Shown here: piece after piece, positions 56,981 through 64,000 of the stretch
How the letters are laid out: each line of letters opens with the position of its first letter
Numbering within the stretch: position 1 is the first letter of the stretch
Source of the DNA: Biscogniauxia marginata
Lineage: Eukaryota; Ascomycota; Sordariomycetes; Xylariales; Xylariaceae
DNA: 64,000 nucleotides
NCBI GenBank assembly: GCA_022695795.1
Contig: MU404079.1
Location: 248,001-312,000 of the forward strand
Direction: 5' to 3'
Notes under the pieces: model-generated
Databases searched by the model: none
The model's input: only the letters and a program-made list of their open reading frames with translations
Told to the model about the DNA's origin: nothing
Program-made: the position numbers and the translations under genes

Positions 56981-57552
56981 GACCCAATGATGGTTATTTG
57001 TGGGTTTGTACCAAAATGCTGAGTTCCTACTATATACCCTTCTACGATATGAATATAATGCGTCGAGGACCTCTTCGAGATATTCCGCATTACACTAGAT
57101 GGAGAGTAAGATCTGGCGGTGGGTACTAGGTATAAGTATCAGCTGTTGCCACGCTCTTTTATATTCAATTTTTTTGACATTTTACAAAACTTTCACAAAA
57201 GAAAAGAGAACAAGAAGGAGTACTGATTCGAAGAGGTAAAGACGAGGGTTTGATTTGTTATAATTGAATATCTAGTTAGGGGATGATTAAGCTGGATAAA
57301 TACATAGTTTAATTGTGGATCCACTACAGGTCTGCACCGCCATAGAGCAGCAGCCACATTACCCGATTACATGGGGCTGAAGCTCACTCGACCGACCTCT
57401 TTTGGAATTTCCCTTCTTCATTCCGCGAACACCATCAACAGCTACTTTTGGCGACAACGACCTCCTTCTTCTGCGCACGCTCCCCCAGTCTTTATCGCTG
57501 TCGGCCGCACATACCTAAGCGTCTACTTCGATACCACCGTGCGACTTCTACA
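56981..57552. other. Intergenic region
   Basis: 3' flank of the oxidoreductase and promoter of the zinc-finger gene, with a T/A-rich segment near 57160-57210. No gene seen. Confidence 0.6.
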
Positions 57553-58749
57553 ATGGGCAAGAAGAAGCGTGGACACCCTGATGTCGAGGAGCTCCTCTCT
57601 CGCGCGTGGTGTTACTACTGTGCGCGTTGCCGGTCGCTATTCCATGAAGAATTACGCTAACAAGACCGCAGGTGAAAGAGATTTCGAGGATCTGAAGCTT
57701 CTCATATCGCACCAAAAAGCCAAGCATTTCAAATGTGACAGATGTGGCCGGCGACTGAACACTGCTGGAGGTACGCCGCCTTGCCTTGATCTACGCGAGT
57801 TCTACGCGACCTGAAATCTGACTATATTTTATTATAGGTCTCTCGGTTCATATGAACCAAGTCCACAAAGAATCGTTGTCGTCAGTCGAGAATGCGCTCC
57901 CAAATCGACAAGGTCTCGAGGTCGAGATTTTTGGTATGGAAGGTATCCCGGAAGATGTAGTCCAACAGCACAACCAGCGAATTATCCAGAATTTCTACCA
58001 GGCGCAAGCCGAGCGATATGCTGCGACTGGAAATCCTCCGCCAGGACAGAGTAGGAAAGGGCCAGCAAAGAAGATCAAGATTGAAAGTCCAGAAGACATC
58101 AAGAAGCGGTTAGCGGAACATCGCGCACACATCGCTGCCCAAAAGGCTGCCAATGGTGGCAGCGCTAGCCATACGCCTCAGGAGGGTCTTCCTAATGGAC
58201 CAAGTCCTGCCCAGAGCGTTTCCCCTGGTACTTTCGTACGTCTATCCAAATCCGTTGGCCCAGCTAAATCCACTACTAACTCATGCATAGAACTCGCCCT
58301 TCCCCCCGCCCGGTGGTCAATACCCCGGATATCCTCAACAACAACCTGTTCCTGGCTATACTCCCCCATCACAGTATCCCCAGGCGTATCCTCCGCCAAG
58401 CCTACCCACACGGCCAGGAAACAATCTTCCTGCACCACCCGGACTTCCCCCACGGCCAGGCCAGACTGGCTGGCAAGGCAATGCTTCGACTATCGACGAG
58501 CTTGTGTCGGGCGCCGTGCAACAAGGCGACGATATCGATCAGATAATTAGAATGGCAGAAGCAGGAATTAAGCCGCCGAAGAAGTCAGAGGCTCCTGCTG
58601 AACCTGGTGCAGAAGAAGCGGCGCCAGAGAAGAAGTCGAAGAAGGACAAGGATAAGAACGTCAAGATGATTTACGAGGACGAGTTGAGTCCGGAAGAGAG
58701 AATGTCTATGATGCCCAGATACGCCTTCAACCCAGAGGTTGCCGCTTAG
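57553..58749 (+). CDS. ZNF207/BuGZ-type C2H2 zinc-finger protein
   Basis: Exons 57553-57619, 57672-57770, 57838-58235 and 58291-58749 (introns of 52, 67 and 55 bp with CTAAC-like branches; phases fit) give 340 residues. Two tandem fingers are made of C20-C23-H36-H41 and C44-C47-H60-H65, with the family text [18 protein letters not shown] and [10 protein letters not shown], followed by [15 protein letters not shown]. These are hallmarks of ZNF207/BuGZ and its fungal relatives. A Lys-rich segment ([17 protein letters not shown]) leads to a Pro/Gly/Tyr/Gln-rich low-complexity region ([17 protein letters not shown]). In animals BuGZ binds Bub3 and tubulin and forms droplets at the spindle; fungal roles, including in splicing, are less clear. 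The first donor is GTGCGC. The C-terminus is acidic and ends YAFNPEVAA. Confidence 0.92.
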
Positions 58750-60905
58750 GGGGGCAGCTAGGAAATTTGTAAGATACAAGATAGTACACCGGTATGCCGA
58801 TCGCTCGTGTTTTCAGGGTTGGGAACGCGACAACATAGTCTTCGAGCCATGGTTAAAGTGCACCCAAGTTTCATCGTTGCCTCTTCGATATTACAGTCCA
58901 GAATGGCTGGTGAGAGTACTCCACTGCCTCGGTTCACATAAGCAGGATGCCAAAATATGACCACGGCAAGGACATACGTCGAGTCACGATCCTACTTCGT
59001 CTGAACACCTACCTCGAGTTATAAGTTCCTTTATCCATGGGCAGTAAACCAAGGACCGTTTTACAGCACGCATAATCAAGTGACATGACATTATTGTTTC
59101 CTTGCGTTATTGGTTCCTAACTTTTAATATTCGAGACTCGAACTCGTACAGCTGACCAACATCGGAATCTTATGTCCTAAGCTGTGTATTTGACGGCCTT
59201 AGACTTATAATCCAGAAGCACATAGTTAGTTTCTCGATCACCCTCTCTTTTCCTTGCGTTTATCACTTATTTTGCTTTTAGGTACAAAACGGTTTGTTAC
59301 CACAGCTCGTTTCTTCCTGGTCGCATCCGAGATGTCAGATGCCATAACTGAAGACCTCGCTCGATAAATGTTTTGATTATGTCCAATGACCGTATTTGAA
59401 TTACATTAACAAATAAATAGTCATTGTTCGTAGTTGCGAATGAGGCTGGGCAAGGCGATCGATCGAGTCGAGAAATATACATGCTTATGGAAGACAGATC
59501 AGTCGGGGATTGGTTCCTGCGAGCACAGTGACTTTTATGCTTCGATAGGGCCGACCGTTGATACTCAGCATCGCTGGTAAACTGTCTAATCCGGGACTCA
59601 ATAGCGGGTAAGAAAAGGAGAAGCGAGCAAGATCGGTGGCTTTTTAGATTATTTTTTTAGATGACAGAGGCATTAAAAAAAATGTGTCGCAACGTTGATA
59701 TGCGGCTCGGAATCAACTTGCCGCCGCAAAATCTCGGGCCTATACGTATTGATCATCGGGTTTGGTTTAAATAGAGCGAACATGTGCGCTGGAAAGCTAA
59801 GTTAATAGTACATGCTACAGGTATTTCTATGGCTCAGCGACATACCGAGGGAGGAAATATATCTGAGCGACGAGGTTGTCCACCACCGCTGCTACGTTTG
59901 GGACTGTCTTTCTTCAGATACTGGACATCTCACAGCCTATCTCCAAAAAGAGCCGTGTCACAATCGCTAGTTAGCTCTCGACTGAGGATGTCCTGTGCCA
60001 GATTTGTACCGGCGATCGTACAACGTAAGAAGCAGACTCCCATTATCAACAAACTCCCGGAGCCCGACAGGAAATAGGTTCCAACTAGTGTTAAGGAATA
60101 AGTACTATTCGCTCATCTACTTGAGTCGAAATGAGACATCAAAGCTAGCCGACGGTAGTAAGTCTTCCTCCGTTCCGAGTGATTGAGAACTCTTGCCGAT
60201 ATTATTAAGAAAACAGGTTTCGGCGTAGCTAAGTCTGGGAGCAAGTAACCGAGCAAGTGACTGGAACTTATAAGACCTCTTGGGAGTTTGCCAACATGCA
60301 GAACCTCACATATCCAGATCCAAAGTTGGGTTTAACTATGCTCTGCTGTAGAGGGGGTTTCTTCGTACGATTAATGCCAAATAACGCTTCCCATAGTTGA
60401 GTCCTAGATCACCTGGGATGGTGTGGTCAGGCACAACTTGTGATGCGTGTCAGAGGCCCTACATGCTATTCAAGGCGTTATACTATAGTTTAACCCAGTG
60501 ATGGGAGCAGTAATAATAAACTAGCTCTCTCTTTTTCTTTTAAAAAAACACTTTGCGATCTGATTGAATGACATCTCTAGTACTAGAATATCCTCTCCAA
60601 CCTAGTCTTTATTCTATTGCATATGAACTATGAGTTTACCAAATCACCAGTTATTAGTCCAACAGAAATAACACATACATAAAAGGCATTCACTCCGTGA
60701 TGAATCAGTCCTATACACCTAAAGGCAATGAATGGCATTACATAGCAAACATAGGCACTTCATATTTTATATTTAGGCGCTACTGCTCCCCCCAAAAGAA
60801 ATGCTGATCTATAACCAAAATTCGACTGCACATATTACGGCGACCTATCCTACCCGCAACCTATTCTTATCAGGTCAACCCACGACGTGACACGGTAGTG
60901 CAAGG
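58750..60905. other. Intergenic region
   Basis: 2.1 kb AT-rich spacer. The frames at 59784-60077 and 58739-58960 have no coding character. No RNA genes or repeats noticed. Confidence 0.5.
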
Positions 60906-61684
60906 ATGGTGCCCTCCCATACAGCTTCCAACCCTGATGCGGGAGAGCAACAGGTAGACTATGTAGACCAGGATATCAACCGACCAGGGAACCTTGAGGC
61001 AAGCGCCATTGTCTACGCAAAACCGTAATCAGTCCCGCTAACACCTTTGGAATGAGTAGGATATACTACAAGGCCGCACGGCCGTAGATCACTTGAACCA
61101 AAGCCGAATGCGAGAAATGATCGAGAAACACTTGCCCGACTTGCCTGAATCGTTTCGGGAGAAGAAAGATCTGTGGGAAGCCTGCCAGAAGGACGAAATA
61201 GAGGTAAAGCGGTCGAACTGCCAGAAAGAGGTACTTAGTTCTCCCCCACTTCCCCCTAGATAATTGATCATGATGTGCTGAAAGAATTCTAGATAAGCTT
61301 TCTCCAGATAAAAGCGTATTATCAAGAAAAGGCCACTGGGGAAAAGAATACGCCGTCTTCCCGTGCCTTAAAAGCAGCTGGAGTTCTTGCTTACCTATTC
61401 TCAATGTTGGACTTCATTGGCCGATGCTACGGGGCCAAGGAACCCGAAAGCTTGGGTCTCATTACCCAGGAAAACATATTCGGAGGCAAGGTCTTTCTGC
61501 TGAAGACCGAGTTGGTGAGAATAGCATTTACCCCCCCTGGGCGCCCTCGCCGCTGTCACTAAATGATCGACCACCTTAGAGCTACTACGTCGCTGTGGAA
61601 CGAGGTCCCAAGAAGTGGTACGTATTCGACCAAGACATGATCGCGAAGATCAATAATGCGAACGAGTACGAAGAGGGTTCGTGA
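60906..61684 (+). CDS. Unknown protein assembled from four short exons
   Basis: No exon is long, but they chain well: 60906-60953 (MVPSHTASNPDAGEQQ, boundary uncertain), 61060-61230 (DILQGRTAVDHLNQSRMREM, HLPDLPESFREKKDLWEACQ), 61308-61514 (IKAYYQEKATGEKNTPSSRA, AGVLAYLFSMLDFIGRCYGA, ESLGLITQENIFGGKVFLLK) and 61580-61684 (SYYVAVERGPKKWYVFDQDM, ending EYEEGS). Introns 61231-61307 (GTACTT..CTCCAG) and 61515-61579 (GTGAGA..CTTAG) keep frame. The sum is about 176 residues. The text is clearly protein-like, mixing an amphipathic helix region and a beta-rich end. Family not recognised. The last intron/exon choice is firm; the first exon is a proposal (GTAGAC donor). The C-terminus might continue into the next frame by another splice, but no fit was found. 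Confidence 0.6.
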
Positions 61685-61761
61685 ATCCCTGTCTGTCATG
61701 CGTCTAGATCTACTTTGCTGACGCGCTCGAAATTGAAGGAATTTTCTCGCCCGAATTCAGG

Positions 61762-62055
61762 ATGAGTGAAACGGTCCACTTCCTTGATAACGTAGAATTG
61801 GCCTGCGTTGTGTGCGACCAACATGCCTTAGAAGATTCGTCGTATCCGCGTTGCTGCAATTGCGGCTTATATATCATTCCCGATACGGAATCAGATCTCG
61901 AAGGAGAAGGAGAAGGAGAAGGAGAAGGAGAAGGAGAAGGAGAAGGAGAAGGAGAAGGAGAAGGAGAAGGAGAAGGAGAGGATGAAGATGAAGATAAGGG
62001 GGAATCGACTAAATCTAAGGTGGTAACCTCAGTTCCGAGCAAGAACATGGCGTAG
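61762..62055 (+). CDS. Cys-motif protein with Gly-Glu hexanucleotide repeat
   Basis: A 97-residue frame: MSETVHFLDNVELACVVCDQ, then SSYPRCCNCGLYIIPDTESD, then a run of alternating Gly-Glu encoded by GGAGAA repeats, then acidic EDEDEDKG and a short Lys/Ser tail ending SKNMA. The CxxC and CCxC pairs are spaced about 16 residues apart, as in small zinc-binding folds, but too little remains to name one. The frame is open upstream to 61708 (IYFADALEIEGIFSPEF), just after a TAG that could be an acceptor, so this may be the last exon of the neighbouring gene or of one whose earlier exons are lost. Confidence 0.45.
   Translation: MSETVHFLDNVELACVVCDQHALEDSSYPRCCNCGLYIIPDTESDLEGEGEGEGEGEGEGEGEGEGEGEGEGEDEDEDKGESTKSKVVTSVPSKNMA
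61900..61980 (+). repeat. (GGAGAA)n repeat
   Basis: About thirteen hexanucleotide units with little variation, encoding alternating Gly-Glu in the frame of the 61762 ORF. The unit length, a multiple of three, keeps the frame. Confidence 0.95.
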
Positions 62056-62765
62056 AACACTGCGGAATATTCATTATAAGCAGAGGATGAAGGTGGTAGC
62101 TAGTTACTTCTAGCATATTAATTTAATTTTTGGAACAACGCAGCTTTTCATTAAGGGGAGATATCGCACGCAAACCTAGTGCCCTGAGGCCATGGAGCTG
62201 AGGGATACTTGACTAGCCTAGGGGTCAAGGACAGTCATCTACTCTGACCACACTTATTCTCACTCCTAAATCCCTACAAGCCATCCACTTAGAGACGCCG
62301 GCACTAGACAGTGTACAAGACATTTTCTTCGACGTTAAGCTATTTGCGTTTCGCGGTTGCGGCCCCGGTTGAGCATCCCATTTTGAGAGAGTGAACGAGG
62401 ATGAGCCTTAATACCATTGAAATTTGGGTACTAGAGAAAAGTACGCTCTTATAAATATATACATGGAAATGAAATCCGCTAATACGCAGAGTTGTCGACA
62501 CAACCAAGATAACGCCGCCGCATCACCAATTCCGTATATATCGTAACCATAACCCTTCCCCTTTCCCCACCATCCGTCCAAATATACAAAAAAAAGAGTA
62601 TATAAATATAATACAGAATAGAAGTTGAGAGAATTGTTCATAAATCCTTGTTTTAAAAAAAAAAAAACAATCATGCAGCACCGTCAAGGCGAGAAGAAAA
62701 CATGACAAACGTAAACTCGTGATTCAATACTCTAGGCTGACACGTGGGTAATTTTTTCCTTTTTT
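62056..62765. other. Convergent intergenic region
   Basis: AT-rich spacer between convergent genes, with an A run at 62656-62667. The two minus-strand frames (62408-62674, 62523-62708) are Phe/Tyr-rich because of A/T content and are not genes. Confidence 0.55.
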
Positions 62766-63539
62766 TCACGTCCGCCCCTTGTAGAACGTCACAGCGAGAC
62801 GGCCGCTCCCCGACCTGATGACGGGGTTCCCGTGGTGGTCGTCGATGTAAGCCTTCGCGTAGCCCAGGATGCCGGCGAGGTAGTCCCTGGGAACGAACAG
62901 GATGTCGAGGGGGTTATCCAGGGCCTCGGTCTCGCCGATGACCCGGACGCCGTTGTCCTTGGCCTTGTAGGCGCCGGGGGGCGCGCCGTCGAGCAGCCAG
63001 TCGTCGAAGCCCGTCCTGGCGCCCGTGCCGTCGAGCGCCTCCACCTCGGCGGCCCCGTCGCAGCCCTTGATCAGCGAGACGTTGCCCCACCCGACGCCGT
63101 CGTCCGCGCCCACGTTGACCTCGACCCACGTGCCGAGCCGGTGCGGCCTGCCGTCGAGGTTCATGGCCGCCGTGCCGCGCACGACGCGCCCCTGGAACCC
63201 CGCCGCCAGCGCCACGAACCGCGTGCCCCCCGCCGCCACCGCGACGTACTTGAGCGGCACGCAGTCGCACGAGTTCTGGTAGATGAAGTAGGTCGCCTCC
63301 GCGTCGCCGCGGTTCGCTATCCGCAGGCCGTAGCGCTTGCCGTCGTCGTCGTCGCCGTGCACCTCCTCGGCCGAGCCCTGGCAGCCTGCTGAGATTGCGC
63401 AGAACGGCTCCCGGGGCAGGGTGGAGGGATCCCGCGCGGTCCTGAGGAGTGACGCGTCTGACTGGGCCGAATCCTGACCGATCGGTACAGCGGCCGAGAA
63501 AGCCAGGAGACCGGCGATCGTGAAGATGGAGCGCAGCAT
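62766..63539 (-). CDS. Secreted protein of unknown function
   Basis: An intronless frame of 257 residues. MLRSIFTIAGLLAFSAAVPI is a clear signal peptide. The mature chain contains EPFCAISAGCQGSAEEV, KRYGLRIANRGDAEATYFIY, NSCDCVPLKYVAVAAGG, RLGTWVEVNVGADDGVGWGN and VSLIKGCDGAAEVEALDG, then DWLLDGAPPGAYKAKDNGVR. It looks beta-rich with a few cysteines (about five in the mature part), weakly reminiscent of thaumatin-like or osmotin-like folds in order of strands (RIANRG, TWVEVNVG, VSLIKGCDG), though not enough to assign. GC content of the gene is high and codon use is that of a normal expressed gene. Probably extracellular; a host- or microbe-interacting role is conjecture. Confidence 0.75.
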   Translation of the reverse strand: MLRSIFTIAGLLAFSAAVPIGQDSAQSDASLLRTARDPSTLPREPFCAISAGCQGSAEEVHGDDDDGKRYGLRIANRGDAEATYFIYQNSCDCVPLKYVAVAAGGTRFVALAAGFQGRVVRGTAAMNLDGRPHRLGTWVEVNVGADDGVGWGNVSLIKGCDGAAEVEALDGTGARTGFDDWLLDGAPPGAYKAKDNGVRVIGETEALDNPLDILFVPRDYLAGILGYAKAYIDDHHGNPVIRSGSGRLAVTFYKGRT

Positions 63540-64000
63540 AGTGGATTTAAGGTTTGTTGATCAAGTAAGGAGCGACAGCGATATAGAGATATATTGGGAT
63601 AAGGAATTGCCCGTGAAAATATCACGCAGCCCTACTAGGAGTCGGGGGCCAAACTCGATGGGTTCTCTTTGGGGAAAGAGATCCGTCTCATAGACGACGC
63701 CGTGGGTAATCCACGCTTTATATCGCCGGGGTTGCTGTTGTGCTCCTCGACTCCCCACGGCTCGCGAACAATCCAACACTCCACACCATTAATCGTCGAT
63801 ATGGATCCAGGGCACCAATCCCCTCCAGCGGGGGTCCTTTTTTCCCGCTCGTGTTGGCCCATAGGACCAGGCTCCGAAAGCCACCATCTCACCCGGGACC
63901 TTGGTTTCGCGGTGAAATGACGGATGGTGTCACCGGAGAAAAAAGAGTCCAGAAATATGCTGACTCGCTTGTTTCATGTTGATCTGCTAATTTCTGGGCA
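63540..64000. other. Upstream region of the secreted-protein gene
   Basis: Promoter side of the minus-strand secreted protein, running to the window edge. The frames here (63669-63920 and others) have no coding character. Confidence 0.5.

Noticed and set aside
1..64000. CRISPR arrays, bacterial operons or Shine-Dalgarno-led genes
   Set aside because: No regularly spaced repeats of that kind, and all genes have spliceosomal introns or fungal leaders.

Overview
The window looks like nuclear DNA of a filamentous ascomycete fungus, probably a Sordariomycete-type mould, although the genus cannot be told from sequence alone. The signs are short spliceosomal introns (mostly 45-120 bp) with GT..AG ends and CTAAC/CTNAC branch sites, GC-rich exons in AT-rich spacers, and fungal families such as a DUF3176 membrane protein, a NACHT-ankyrin protein, an RCK-type kinase and a GMC oxidoreductase. 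There is no sign of bacterial operons. Layout from left to right: the 3' tail of a gene (1-146), an exon-junction-complex Y14/RBM8A protein (843-1495), an IQ-motif protein (3118-5184), a tRNA-like Pol III element (5541-5657), an acidic coiled-coil protein of unknown role (7123-8052), a cluster of nested solo LTRs (8402-9103), a large NACHT-ankyrin NOD-like protein (9761-14840), a DUF3176 membrane protein (16465-18753) and, on the minus strand, an APC-family amino acid/choline/GABA-type permease (19307-21164) with five GATA motifs upstream. Next come a small two-TM protein with a solo LTR just 5' of it (23648-24252), a two-exon unknown protein (25633-26255), a small secreted protein (27409-28244), a conserved fungal unknown (29774-30575) and the wreck of a GH79 glycosidase whose middle is inverted (32160-33260). 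A gene-poor stretch follows. The second half holds an RCK2/Srk1-type kinase (39401-42020), a GC-rich coding region broken at homopolymers (43224-44240), a very gene-poor repeat-bearing stretch (44241-50382), a disordered basic protein (50383-51476), a GMC oxidoreductase (55070-56980), a ZNF207/BuGZ-type zinc-finger protein (57553-58749), a multi-exon unknown gene made of short exons (60906-61684), a Gly-Glu-repeat ORF (61762-62055) and a secreted protein (62766-63539). The genes do not form an obvious pathway or biosynthetic cluster. Housekeeping genes (Y14, RCK kinase, BuGZ) alternate with accessory ones (NOD-like protein, secreted proteins, oxidoreductase, permease), and the accessory parts carry the LTR and rearrangement traces. 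I did not see a clear new multi-gene system. The most interesting signals are the internally inverted GH79 relic, the nested short LTRs with exact 5-bp target duplications and a covarying hairpin, the Pol III tRNA-like element closed by an 11-bp stem, and the frame-broken NOD-like gene. Exon borders were inferred by eye from splice signals and reading-frame continuity.
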